Assembly (NCBI RefSeq): GCF_028502605.1 | Contig: NW_026611593.1 | Location: forward strand, 2,170,001-2,234,000 | Direction: 5' to 3' | Length of the DNA stretch: 64,000 nt | Origin: Trichoderma breve | Lineage: Eukaryota; Ascomycota; Sordariomycetes; Hypocreales; Hypocreaceae | Shown: in pieces, positions 46,866-57,417 of the stretch | Layout of the letters: each line of letters starts with the position of its first letter | Position numbering within the stretch: the first letter of the stretch is position 1 | Notes under the pieces: model-generated | What the model saw: only the letters and a program-made list of their open reading frames with translations | The model's database searches: none | What the model was told of the DNA's origin: nothing | Program-made: the position numbers and the translations under genes

Positions 46866-48247
46866 AAGTTGGCTTGATCGTTTTTTTCCTTTGCTTGTGT
46901 TTGTCTGGCGACTTTGCTGTTAGCGAATCATGGCCACGTTTTGTGTGCCTTCACGGCTAATGGTGAAAAATGGTGTATATGAGACATGTGTCCATGGTAC
47001 TCGCTGCCTCGCCCTCTCTCATGTTTTTGGCAGCGAGACGATTTGAAGAGCTCATGAGGATGCGGGTCATCTACGAAGGGGCGTTTGGGAGCCTTGTGTC
47101 TGTTCTGCAGGCAGACACTTGGCACAGCGCCCGTTTGCTTCATTTCATTGTGGAATCTTTTTGTTTTGGTTTCTATTCTGTGTCATATATGTGTGCATTG
47201 GCCTTTTTGTGCCGTAGTTCCTCTTCCTGTCTCCTTTGTTGCTTCGATATCACGGGCTGGGGGTTAATGGGAAGGGCTTTAAGGGGAGGGACATGGGACT
47301 TGAAGAGGCGAAAAAAGGGAGGGACTTGGCGTTTGCATCTTGTTTGCTTTTTTGGTTTCGTTTGTACTTTGTATCGGATAGCTTTGGTTGACTAAGGGAG
47401 GCCGCTGTGCTTGTTTTTTCTTTTTCTGTATTTTAGCAGCATGGAAATGTTTCAATTATTGATTTCTAACTCTTGAGGCTTGTAGAAGATGCATGTCTTG
47501 GTGAAATCTGAAATCCATGTGGTCAAGTTGTTGAATCTCTGCATCGAATCGAATCCATGTCTTATCTGATAAGCGGCATGAGACAGCTCTCAGGTGATGC
47601 TTGTGCCCAGTGCCCAGTTATAGAAGGTCGTTCCAGCGCATGCGCTCCTCTGCAAGGGGCCCTTATAGTGGATGCGTGCACTGATCGCGTGGGTCAAAAT
47701 CTCTAGCTTCATCTTCCAGGGTCACATTCCGCCTAAGAGAAAACACGAAAGCACTTAACAGGCAGCACGCATGAAAAGTCGGGGCTGCCGGCAGATGCAG
47801 GCCCGAAGTTCCGCGTTGAAGAAAAAAAGCGTTGGAACAAAGAAGACTGGACCCTCGTTTCGGAAGACCCCTGTCCCTGGGACCATTTTGGCAGCCGTTG
47901 GGGTTTTTGAGGTAGGCTGACCCGAGGGTTTGGCTTTCTTTTGGATCCTTCCACGTATTCGTTTTCGAGGTTTGCTGCTTTGTTTTCTGTTCTCCTATTT
48001 TCCTTGATTACCAGGTGTCTTCTTTTTTTTCTTCTGTTAATCTTTGCCTTGTCTTTTCGAACAACCTAAAGCTACACATCTCTATCGAACGCCCGAGTTC
48101 TATCTATTCCTTAGCATCCCATTGGAATGCCGCCTCGCAGACAAACATACGAAATCCTTACGAAAACGAAATAAAACCAAAAAAAGAAAAAAGAAACATT
48201 CCTTTCTGCCCCCCTTAGATGTCGTCACCCCGCGCGCCATATCGGTA
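46866..48247. other. Intergenic region and leader before the EH-domain gene
   Basis: About 1.4 kb. The 3' region of ASE1 is followed by sequence with no supportable gene. From about 47990 it becomes pyrimidine-rich, then A-rich just before the start codon, fitting a 5' leader. A short uORF lies at its end. Confidence 0.5.
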
Positions 48248-48248
48248 A
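48219..48248 (+). promoter_or_regulatory. uORF whose stop overlaps the EH-domain start codon
   Basis: ATG at 48219 opens a 9-codon frame (MSSPRAPYR) that stops with TAA at 48246-48248. That TAA shares its last A with the ATG at 48248, giving TAATG. This arrangement suits termination-reinitiation. The alternative is that ATG 48219 is the true start with a GTAATG donor just after Tyr, but I found no persuasive acceptor. Confidence 0.5.
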
Positions 48249-50443
48249 TGAAGACCGACAACGCCGCCGCCGCGGCTGCGCTCAGGGGCGCCACGCTGGC
48301 CTTTCGGAAGGACAAGCTCGAACAGCTTGGGCAGCGGGCCGAGGGGGGAACAGGAGGAGGAGGAGGAGCTGCTACAGGGCGCAGTGGGAGGGACAATGGC
48401 GCGTTTACGGCTGCGACGGAGGCTGTGAGGGGGAGGGCTGAGGGAGGAGCAGCAGCAGATGGGAGGACACAGCAGCATCAGCAGTTACAGCGTCAACAGT
48501 TACAGCGCCAACAGTCACAGCAGCAGATGGATGGGATAATTATGGGCGGGGGTGGTGGCGCGTCGTCGGCGGCGTTTGGCTCTACGGGCGGCGGTAGCAG
48601 GATGGATGCGAAGAACCAGAGCTTGATCGCTGCGACGCTGGCGGCGAGTCGGAGCGCCAGTCCGACGGCGGGCGGAGGGAGTAGTGCGAACAACACGAGC
48701 GCGAGCGTCAATATGATTGTGGGAGGAGGAGGTGGTGGTAGTGAGGCCGTGGACTCGGGACCCTTGGCGTCTGCCGGATCGCTGATTTCGATGTTTGAAA
48801 AGGCCAGGGGAAGGCCTTCGCCGCCGGAATCTGTTGGGAGCAGCGTGGAGGACAGGGCGGACAAGATGAAGAGCGTGGAGGACAGGACGGATATGGCGGA
48901 CAAGGGCAAGAAGAAGAGCAAGGCGGCGAGTAATAAGGCGGATGGACCGCCGACGCCGCCGGTTGCGAGGAAGAACAAGACGCGGCGTGATCCGGTGGCT
49001 GAGGGTCCGGCTGGGGACGGAAGGGCGAGGCCAAAGGCGCCGGCGGAGGCGTCGGGCGGCTCGGTAGCTTCAACTACTGCGCAGAGACAGCAACAGCAAC
49101 AACCGCAATCTCAACAATCACAACATATACAACAGCAGCAGCAGCCGGCGAGATCAAGGGACAGCAAGCCTGTTGTCTCTTCACCTCCAAGGCCCATGAC
49201 GCCAACCCCCGTCTCCAATACAGCTTCGCAACCATCCACGCCAGCTCCGTCGTCCTCGGAACACAAGAGCTCGCATGCTCGGCCGCCGCGCGCGCTACAT
49301 CCGTCAACACCGCCGCCGCTTAAACCGCTCATGAGCAGGAACGTCACCGAAGTCATTTCTCCGCAGCCGACGAGGGTGTCGAGGACGCCGTTGAGTCCCG
49401 TCACGTCGGCTCACCTTACGCTAAGCCCGAGCATACACATTGCGCTTGCGTCGCCTTCGCCTGATCCTCCTAAGAAGAGTCGGAGCACTGCGACGAAGAG
49501 ACCGCCTACGCCGCCGAAACCGAGGGGTAGTGGGAAGGATGTGGTGGATAAAGATAAAGATCAACCTCCGCGTCGAGGCCGGTCGAATAGCCATCATTTA
49601 GATACGTCGTCGTCTGGCCAGGCGCGGAGTTCTATTGCTTCCGCGGTATCTCGGTCAGCGGGACAATCGGTGTCTCCCTCTCGCCAACAGAGAGAGCCTC
49701 GTCCATCTTCAGTGATTATAGGGAGGAGACACTCTACAGTAAGCGTCGGATCATCTCCACATCGGGAGCTGGCTTCTCAACGACGAATCGCCAATGGTTC
49801 ACCTGGTCGGACACAACTGGACAATCTCACCGATGCGATTGTGGCTGGTTCATTGGCTTCTACACGGTTGACGCCGCACAACACGGGGCCTGCTTCATTG
49901 GCTCCTCCTCCTTTGCCGAAACGGCAGAAATCACCTCGACTTTTACATACCCTCCGACAGCCGCAACTACTAGACGAAGAGGACGATCAACACAAGAAAG
50001 GGCATAGAGCTTTGCTACGAAAGGGCAAGCATGCGCATCATGAAGGATCACGGAAGAAGTGGCGGGAAGAGATTCGGCCCCGTGAGAGGAAACGATATGA
50101 AGCGCTGTGGGCGTCGAACCGTGGGATACTGCTTACAGACACGCGGATGATGAGTCCGGCGACGAGTATTAGCAGCGATCTCGATCGGGACGTGTCGCAG
50201 TGTGTGGCCAACGTTGTGGTGAGGGAAGTATGGAAGCGGTCGAGATTACCGCTGGACGAGCTGGCCGAGATTTGGGACCTGGTCGATCGAGGGAGGGCGG
50301 GAATGCTGAGCAGAGCGGAGTTTGTGGTGGGGACGTGGCTTGTTGACCAGCGGCTCAAGGGGAGAAAGGTGCCGGCCAAGGTGACGGATAGTGTCTGGGG
50401 GAGCGCGAACGGGGTCATGGTGAAGGGGCCGAATGGGAAGTGA
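48248..50443 (+). CDS. IRS4: EH-domain protein, Irs4/Tax4 type
   Basis: A single exon of 731 aa from ATG 48248. The frame is open upstream, but without an ATG. The N terminus has ALRGATLAF, a motif I associate with this family. Residues 50-600 are low-complexity: Gly/Gln runs, then Ser/Pro with many PPTPP-like stretches that could bind SH3 domains. The C-terminal 125 residues form an EH domain (from about 605: RKKWREEIRPRERKRYEALW, then LPLDELAEIWDLVDRGRAGML, the EF-hand-like half, and EFVVGTWLVDQRLKGRK). In yeast, Irs4 and Tax4 bind the phosphatase Inp51 to limit PI(4,5)P2, and affect rDNA silencing and autophagy. The domain call is firm; the pathway is transferred from yeast. Confidence 0.85.
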   Translation: MKTDNAAAAAALRGATLAFRKDKLEQLGQRAEGGTGGGGGAATGRSGRDNGAFTAATEAVRGRAEGGAAADGRTQQHQQLQRQQLQRQQSQQQMDGIIMGGGGGASSAAFGSTGGGSRMDAKNQSLIAATLAASRSASPTAGGGSSANNTSASVNMIVGGGGGGSEAVDSGPLASAGSLISMFEKARGRPSPPESVGSSVEDRADKMKSVEDRTDMADKGKKKSKAASNKADGPPTPPVARKNKTRRDPVAEGPAGDGRARPKAPAEASGGSVASTTAQRQQQQQPQSQQSQHIQQQQQPARSRDSKPVVSSPPRPMTPTPVSNTASQPSTPAPSSSEHKSSHARPPRALHPSTPPPLKPLMSRNVTEVISPQPTRVSRTPLSPVTSAHLTLSPSIHIALASPSPDPPKKSRSTATKRPPTPPKPRGSGKDVVDKDKDQPPRRGRSNSHHLDTSSSGQARSSIASAVSRSAGQSVSPSRQQREPRPSSVIIGRRHSTVSVGSSPHRELASQRRIANGSPGRTQLDNLTDAIVAGSLASTRLTPHNTGPASLAPPPLPKRQKSPRLLHTLRQPQLLDEEDDQHKKGHRALLRKGKHAHHEGSRKKWREEIRPRERKRYEALWASNRGILLTDTRMMSPATSISSDLDRDVSQCVANVVVREVWKRSRLPLDELAEIWDLVDRGRAGMLSRAEFVVGTWLVDQRLKGRKVPAKVTDSVWGSANGVMVKGPNGK

Positions 50444-51013
50444 TTGATGTGTTTGGAGAGAGAGAGAGGCTTGTGTGATGAGATACAGATACCCCCTTTT
50501 TATAGAATAGAATAGCATGCGAGCATTGTTGGATGAGTATGGTATGGAATATATATATAGATTGGCTAGGATTAGGTCGGACTCGGTTGTTACGACTTTA
50601 TATGGATGGCTTGGGAAAGTAAAGATACTACCTACAGAGTATATTGTATATAGATTTTAAAACAGACTATTTGGAATTATGATTTGGAAAAGGAGAAATA
50701 ATTCGAGTATTTAGTTTCGTTATTGTGCTGTTTACTCAACTCTTACGAGGCAATAGTCAGGTTTCAACAATGTCAATAGTAATTCGCCGGTTCCCCGACT
50801 CGCATTAATCTATACTAATCTAAAATATCATCCATCGATCAATTCATCAACGTTTCCGTTTCAATCCTTCGAAGTCAAAAAAGGCAATAAGCAAAGCCAA
50901 TCCATCTAATTTCCCAGCGCCGTTTACATATGCAAGTTTGTCAGGTCAGGTTTCCATCACGGTTTCGCACTCCATTAAAAAGTGCTAGACTCGAGGCATG
51001 GTCTCATACTTCT
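50444..51013. other. Convergent spacer between the EH-domain gene and NIS1
   Basis: AT-rich 3' spacer, no gene seen. Its right edge carries the duplicated copy of the NIS1 3' end (50979-50996). Confidence 0.5.
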
Positions 51014-51035
51014 TTAGAAAGTGCTAGACTTGAGG
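50979..51035 (-). repeat. Imperfect 18-bp direct repeat at the NIS1 stop codon
   Basis: AAAGTGCTAGACTTGAGG at 51018-51035 covers the end of the NIS1 coding region. It recurs with one difference (C for T) at 50979-50996. The offset is 39 bp, so the second copy, including its own stop, is in frame behind the first. Confidence 0.75.
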
Positions 51036-51496
51036 GTGGGAGAGGTCGAGTCGCCAATAGTGACGGAGACGTTAAAGTTGGTAATGGTAGGACCATACAC
51101 GGCGCCGTAAAGAGAGTACAAGCTGGCGCTGATGAGGGCGTCGCCCTTGGGGGCGCTGGCGGGGATGGTGATGGAGCGGGTGATGTTGTAGGTGACGTTG
51201 GACTCGTCTATTGTTTTGTTAGTTTTGTTTCATGAATGAAGTTAGGTTTGATGAAGAGACATACCAGGTCCGAGGTAGGAGGAAGAAAGGACGGTGCCGA
51301 GAGACTCGGGGAAGCCGTCACCGTTGGCGTAGCCAAAGACAATGGCGACGTCGTAGACGGACTGGATGTAATTCTCAGTCAAGACGGTGGCCTTGAAGGT
51401 AGAGCCGGGGGCGATGGTCTCTGGAACAGCGATGCCGACGATGCGGGCGTTGGCGACGGCCAGGAGGGAGGCGATGGCAGCGACGTTGAAGAGCAT
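51014..51496 (-). CDS. NIS1: NIS1-family secreted effector
   Basis: Exons on minus: 51496-51265 and 51207-51014, 141 aa, with a 57-bp intron. The N terminus MLFNVAAIASLLAVANAR is a clear signal peptide with cleavage after ANA. The mature part matches the NIS1 (necrosis-inducing secreted protein 1) pattern: start RIVGIAVPETIAPGSTF, the NYIQSVYDVAI block, YLGP at the intron, IPASAPKG, and a final beta-rich SLYGAVYGPT. There are no cysteines in the mature part, as usual for NIS1. In plant-associated fungi NIS1 acts in the host and inhibits the immune kinases BAK1 and BIK1; that is family knowledge. Homologs are widespread across filamentous fungi, so presence alone does not prove pathogenicity. 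Confidence 0.9.
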
Positions 51497-53938
51497 CTTG
51501 AAGATTGTTGGTGGTTGGTTAATTCTTAAAGAATAAGAAGTAGATGGTTATTGAAGAGTTGGAAGATTGTTTGTAAGGCTGTTGTTGTTGTAGATGTGAG
51601 TGTTGATGATGAGAAGGGAAGGTGATAGTGAGGAGGGAAGGAGTGTCTTTATAGGTATTCAGTGGAAGGCCTCACACGAGCAGTTTCTACACGGAATACC
51701 GGGTGTAGGTTATTTTCAGCATCATGCCGGTGGATCAGCATCAACACGAGCTTTTGGCTCCTTTGCGAGTCAACCAGTGACGATGCTGGCTTGGAGGAGT
51801 GTGAGGGGGAGGGACCCTGGTCCTATTTTGCCCCCTTCTCTTGTTTGGATGTCTTTGCTATTGAATCGATCTAGAACTTTTTGCTACTACTGAGTTACTA
51901 GGGATAGGGTGGATGATGTCAGGTGGGAGGCGGGACACGACATTCTCTTTTGCTACCGGATGCGTATGTAGGTGTACATGCATGTACGATTACGGTGAAT
52001 GTCAAGGGACAAGGTGTATGTCGGTGCTCGATATGGACTTTTTTCTTGGCCTGTGCTTCCTGTGGGAAGGGATTAATGATCCTAGCGGCCCTGAATTGCC
52101 GATTGACACGACGCAATGACGCCTTGGGGCCGGATCTGATAGGCCGGAAGGAAGCATATACGAAAGAGGGCCCTTTCTGGCGACTAGACTAGGGCTGAGG
52201 GGGGTGATGCAGATCGGCGGAGATTGGGTAAGCGGGCAATCGGCTTTCTTTGCTGTTGTTTTGTTCATGAGTTTATGGTAGCAGGGGACCTACGTGGCGA
52301 TGAGAGGAGGGAGAGGAAGGATTGGTGCTGAGCTGAGAATTAAAGAGGGATTGGACAGGATTAGTTGGTGGTTGTTTGGGGCTTATGCATTGTGGGAGAG
52401 GCTGAGATGGTGTATATATAGATTGGTGTACACTGTATAGTAATCTATATCATGCGAATAGTATAGGGCTTGTTGACGCCGGACTTGTAGGCTCTTGTTG
52501 TTATTCTTCCTGATGAGAAAATCATGGGCGTTTTTGCAAATTCTCATGTATGCTTTCTTTCCGGATGATTGGTAATTGGTACACCGTCTCTTTGTTCGTG
52601 TTTGTCAGGAGGGCGAAAATAGGAGATGCTGCGCGGATACGAGCGAGCTGCGTGGCTGCGACTGGGGTGGCGTTGGGCACTGCTTAAGGGGGTGCTTTGG
52701 GGAGCCAGAATTGGTAACTTCCAACGAGGTGAAATGAGTTGATTCAACGTTGTATGAACATGTCGAGATTTTGAATACTTTGTGACGATGATTTGGTACA
52801 AGTTTTGTTGTGTGCTAATTGTTGTATGAGTGCAAAGAGTAGCATTTTGTTAGCGTTTGGGCCTAGCCAGAGTGGAGGGCTGCCTGCATTACGAACAAAT
52901 TATTCCCGAATGGCTACAGATCTTCGGGACTGTCGTCATGCACGACAGCTCAAGCTCAAGCTTAAAAGCCAGTTGAGCACCTGACAATTTGGGCATAGAC
53001 GCAACGTTGTATGTACAGTATAAGAGAGGGTGTGATTTATGACTTCATAGTTGTATGTATGTAGAAATGAAGGGTTTTTGTGGCTTTTCACTTTATTTTG
53101 CTTTCGGGCCTATGGATCGGGAAAATTACAGGACAATGGGCAAGATTTGGTGATTTGACCCACTTGGCGGGAGCGCCGGTAGATGATTGTTCGGCAGTGA
53201 AAGATTTTGACAGCTCTGGCGGCGTTTTGGTTTGAGATAATGGTGATGATGCAATAAGAGTGTTGGTGATAGGCAGATTGATGGGTGATGAAGATGTAAG
53301 TTGAGCTTAAAGATGTAGACAAACAGACTATCTAGGTGGTGACAGTCAAGCTGCTCTTTTAGTTGACAACTGCGTGTTGCTTCAGCATTGTAGATGCTGG
53401 TGGCGGTGGATACAATGACGGTAGGGGCTGTGCTGCGGATGTTTGAAGGCGGGAATGGCTTCACGTACCCTAGAATCACGACATTTTCTGCAAGTTGAGA
53501 GTGCGCCTCAACCATCGACTTGGTTTTGGGTGCGTCGCACTTGAATCTGCATTTAACACTACTTGGATAATTCATTAAATTGTGAAATATAAATTACGAT
53601 GAGGCCTTAAAGTTATCTAATCCATCGTGCACGATAAGCGTACTTTAAGAAGTATTCCTTGTAATTGAACAAAGATACACGCATGCAGCTTCATCTCGCA
53701 ACAGCTTCTGTACTTAGCTATAATTATTACACGTTCATCGGGAGGGGATGCCTCTATGTGCATCAAGGAAGAGCAAATTCAATCACGCAAGACAACGTAT
53801 AAACGGTCAATAGCATGTGCGAAGCTGTCGTAGTCTCTTACATGCTGCGCAGAATTAACGATATAATGCCTAAACCTTTATATAATAATATTGCACAGCT
53901 TCCTCCAACTTACTACAATGGCTGCTCACAGCCAATCA
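51497..53938. other. Gene-poor region between NIS1 and tRNA-Asp
   Basis: About 2.4 kb. The first few hundred bases are the NIS1 promoter and leader. Minus-strand frames at 52544-52801 and 53126-53575 have low-complexity His/Ser-rich composition without motifs and are not called. No transposon features recognised. Confidence 0.4.
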
Positions 53939-54010
53939 TCTTCCGTAGTATAGTGGTCAGTATGCAAGCTTGTCACGCTTGAGACCCGGGTTCAATTCCC
54001 GGCGGGAGAG
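53939..54010 (+). tRNA. tRNA-Asp(GTC)
   Basis: 72-nt gene without intron. Acceptor TCTTCCG pairs with CGGGAGA (one G-U pair), discriminator G. The anticodon stem CAAGC/GCTTG encloses TTGTCAC with anticodon GTC at 53972-53974. The T arm is CCGGG-TTCAATT-CCCGG. A T6 Pol III terminator lies about 20-25 bases downstream. Confidence 0.95.
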
Positions 54011-54716
54011 TTCCGCCAATCCTCTCAGAGGACGCTTCTTTTTTGCTCATTTTATTTTTTTCTCTCTTTACTTCTTTCTGTATGTAATTCCCTTTATATC
54101 AGTTGTTATCGCCCCTTAGAAAGTCCATGCGCGATTCTTTCTTTTCCTCTCTTCATTGTCATTATCATCGCCTTTCTCTCACTGCTCCCTTATTTCCTTA
54201 TTTCCGCGTTTCAAGATCGTCACCACCGCATCCTTCAGCTCATCGATGGAACCAATAAAAATGAGTGCCCTCTTTGATGCTTGCTTTTCTTCTATTCTTG
54301 TAAAGCATACGCGTACGTACTTTGGGTGATAGGCGCTGGCCGTCCTCCCCAATCCTCCCCAGCTTTCAGCTCGCATGGACAGAGCCAATAGAGTGAGCGA
54401 CATCTTGGCGTCCTTGCATGCCTGTAACCACACCACTCAGCAGCCTCACCGAAACAGGCAGACCAACCAATAGGACAGCTACAGTATGAGGTGTTGCCAA
54501 ACTAATAATGTGAATAATGATTTGTGGTGGAGGGTTCGTTTTGGGTAGCAATTTTGTCTGCCTAAAATGGCATTTCAGTCTCACTATTCTCTTCCTTAAC
54601 TTCTACGTTTTCTCTCCATGTTGAAACTAATCTCTGTATCATGCGATTTAAAGAAAAACACCTCTATTGTTATCCACTTATTGCTCACTCCTTTTTGATG
54701 AAAAGATACTTCCGGA
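54011..54716. other. Intergenic region after tRNA-Asp
   Basis: T-rich Pol III terminator, then promoter-like CT-rich sequence before 54717. A minus-strand frame at 54179-54436 is moderately protein-like but unsupported. Confidence 0.4.
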
Positions 54717-56243
54717 ATGAAGTTACCACGCTGGTCTAAGCAAACTCTCGTCTTTTGTCTAATACCACTTGCTCAAGCTTATACGGTATTTGAAACCAAC
54801 TGTACTGCTCCCACCAGTCTATCAAACTATGTATCGTCACCCAACACTCGTGGTACTCTCGACATCCTATGGAGTTCTCTCTTCACAATCTTCGCTTGCA
54901 CCTGGACACTTCAGCACCCCAATGTTCCCGCACAACGTAGCGGCAGTCGCTTTGGACAAGCGGAAAATGTTAAATGGATGAGCGCCCAATGGAGAAGTAC
55001 GCAATGGAGGAATGCTAAATGGGGATTGAAAAGCCTATACAGAAATATGCTGCGGATGCTCTGGACGGTCATTGCTCCCGAACTTATAATGATTGCGGCT
55101 TTTAATGACCTGATGAAGGCGCGTGAGATTCGTCGTAAAATGCGGAAATATGCTGAGGAGGACGGGGTTGCTTGGAGTTCAGCTCACAGCTATCTCGCAA
55201 ATATGGGAGGCTTCGTCATCCGATACAAGCCGACAGAAGAACGAAATCACCATAACCCATACCACCTTAATGGCGAATGCATCTACCTACTTCGACAAAA
55301 AGGATATATTACAAAACTGCCCAACATAACGGAAGAAGAAATAAAAGACAAGTCTAAAGGTGATATATTTGTCAAATTGATTGCACTTGGCCAGATTGTT
55401 TGGTCCACAATTCAGATCATCGTACGGGCAGTTAGAAGGCTTCCTGTTTCGCCTCTCGAGGTAGCCGTTGTGGCATTTGCCATCTCTGCAGTCTTCATAT
55501 ATTGTCTCTACTGGAACAAACCGCAGCGCGTTGGCGTTGCTCAAACAATTCGGCTAAAAGACGTTTTAATACCGAAGAGGGGAGCCAAAATGGGACGATT
55601 CATGTTGAATGAAGGAGCTGTAATGGAAGAAGAAGATATATCAGAAGAAGCCATATCAAGTGAAGCAGCCATGGAAGTGGTCACATCAGAAACGGGCATA
55701 CCGGATGAAGGACCCCTACTAGAAGAAGAAGCGATGCCGGCTGAAGTGTACAAGTTACTCAAAGACAATGGAACTGACCGAGCTTTCAAGGATGCATCTC
55801 CGATGTTCCTCGAGGCTTTGGGGATTGACGTCGAACTAGATACTCTACCTGGTAGGCCAATCAGCGTCGACTCGGAGGATGGGACGAATGATAGACTGGC
55901 GCTGAGTGTTGTCGGAGTTGGAGCGGCAGTGTTTGGTGGAATCCATGTTGCGGCATGGAACTTTGCTTTCCCATCAGCAGTTGAGTTGACCTTGTGGAGA
56001 TGCACAAGCGTTTATACGGCCGCAGCTCCGATTTGCACGATACTGCTCATTAGCATCTACAACGAGCTGAATCTTAACGATATTTTCGGAGAGAGCTTGT
56101 CTACTATCCTTTTCGTTGTCACTACCCTGTTTTATGTTCTTGCTCGGCTTTTTATTGTTGTTGAGATGTTTCGGACGCTTTGTTTTCTACCCCCTGGGTC
56201 ATATGTTTCTACTTGGACATCTGGCATCCCGCATGTTGGTTAG
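54717..56243 (+). CDS. Polytopic membrane protein of a fungal family of unknown function
   Basis: Single exon, 508 aa. An N-terminal signal-like segment (SKQTLVFCLIPLAQAYTV) is followed by FVSSPNTRGT-like SSPNTRGTLDILWSSLFTI, a block I recognise from an expanded fungal family of membrane proteins without known role. Hydrophobic segments occur near 45-65, 115-135, 245-265, 395-420, 430-450 and 460-485. Between about 295 and 345 there is an acidic Glu/Ala-rich loop, and the protein ends FLPPGSYVSTWTSGIPHVG, a typical family terminus, so the model looks complete. A biased stretch of Trp-containing short repeats (KWMSAQWRSTQWRNAKW) lies before the second hydrophobic segment. Function unknown. Confidence 0.8.
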   Translation: MKLPRWSKQTLVFCLIPLAQAYTVFETNCTAPTSLSNYVSSPNTRGTLDILWSSLFTIFACTWTLQHPNVPAQRSGSRFGQAENVKWMSAQWRSTQWRNAKWGLKSLYRNMLRMLWTVIAPELIMIAAFNDLMKAREIRRKMRKYAEEDGVAWSSAHSYLANMGGFVIRYKPTEERNHHNPYHLNGECIYLLRQKGYITKLPNITEEEIKDKSKGDIFVKLIALGQIVWSTIQIIVRAVRRLPVSPLEVAVVAFAISAVFIYCLYWNKPQRVGVAQTIRLKDVLIPKRGAKMGRFMLNEGAVMEEEDISEEAISSEAAMEVVTSETGIPDEGPLLEEEAMPAEVYKLLKDNGTDRAFKDASPMFLEALGIDVELDTLPGRPISVDSEDGTNDRLALSVVGVGAAVFGGIHVAAWNFAFPSAVELTLWRCTSVYTAAAPICTILLISIYNELNLNDIFGESLSTILFVVTTLFYVLARLFIVVEMFRTLCFLPPGSYVSTWTSGIPHVG

Positions 56244-57417
56244 TTGGTTGCGTTTTGTGTTATATATGCGACCCATAAGAGGTCTAGAACCACTCAGGGT
56301 TGCAATGAGTTGAGTGGTTAGATAACTGTCAACATGTAGTCTCATATAGAAATCACCGACATTCGAAATAAAGTTATTCAAGATGGGAGCGCCTCTTCAG
56401 TACCCCGTTGCAGATACCAGAAGAAAGTAACGAGAGTAGCAGATACCTAGTACTTAACTAGGAGTCTAGAAGATCAAAGGTACATGTACATGGATGTCTT
56501 TCTTCTGCCTCCTGTCACCACATTCAAACTGCGCATAGTCGTTGGAGAATGTTGTATATATATTACCCACTCAAGCCACTCTATTACATGTTGATCGTAT
56601 TGGCTTAATATCATGCGTGTTTTTATCTGTTTTATTTGCCACTCGTGGACCCGGCATTGCAATTGCAGTTGCAAATAGTTGACGATGCGCGCATTGATGA
56701 TTCAATTTCTTCTCATATTAAACTCATCACGATAACCTCGGTTATGTCAGACCAATAATCTCGCATCTACAGTCTCTGGGCTGACCCAATCCAGACGGCG
56801 GCGCATCTCCGTCTGCGTCGTCACAGTGCGTCTCCAAAATGGCTCTGCCGCCAATCTGACACGATTCCGAATTTCCGACCACAGCAAGAGAGCTACCAGC
56901 GACACTAAGACGCCGACTCATGTCCGTCAGGCTAAGGGTCAAGTCTCATCCGAATCTTGAAATGACACAAGCTAGCCGGTGTCTCGAGCCAATCGGCTTC
57001 ATTCGCAGCTGACGGCAGTCGCAAATTTCGTGTCTATTCTCGGCGAGAGCGTTTCTAGAAAAAAACTAGCTCGGCGAGCATCGGTAAACAGTGGATGATG
57101 GCTTGACGGATCGATGGGTGGCTTGCATGATTTTAACATCATAGTGTGTCGTTTATAGAGCTAGATGGAGTACGAGAGTTTATATCACGATGTATATAAG
57201 TTGTCAAGGGGTCCATGTCTCCATTATCACTATCATCACCATCACCATCAACCAGTAAACAAATCATCTCAATGCACCCTTAAAGCATCAAATCTCATCC
57301 TACCCCAGACTTACAAACACAAGTCCATGTATAGCCAGCTACCATACAACCACCCCGGACTGTCTTCACGACACGAGAGGGATCTCCACCAAGCCCTCGT
57401 CTCCCAATTCGGCCACT
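56244..57417. other. Intergenic region before the arrestin-like gene
   Basis: About 1.2 kb with no supportable gene. Near 57220-57260 is a CAC/CAT-rich stretch in the probable leader of the arrestin-like gene. Nothing else recognised. Confidence 0.45.

Noticed and set aside
50930..51529. Plus-strand frames over NIS1
   Set aside because: Gly/Val/Asp-rich shadows of the minus-strand effector gene.
52544..53575. Minus-strand frames in the NIS1-tRNA gap
   Set aside because: Low-complexity, no motif, no plausible start context or intron set.
54179..54436. 85-codon minus-strand frame near tRNA-Asp
   Set aside because: Somewhat protein-like (KYVRVCFTRIEEKQASKRAL) but no recognised family and no supporting upstream exon.
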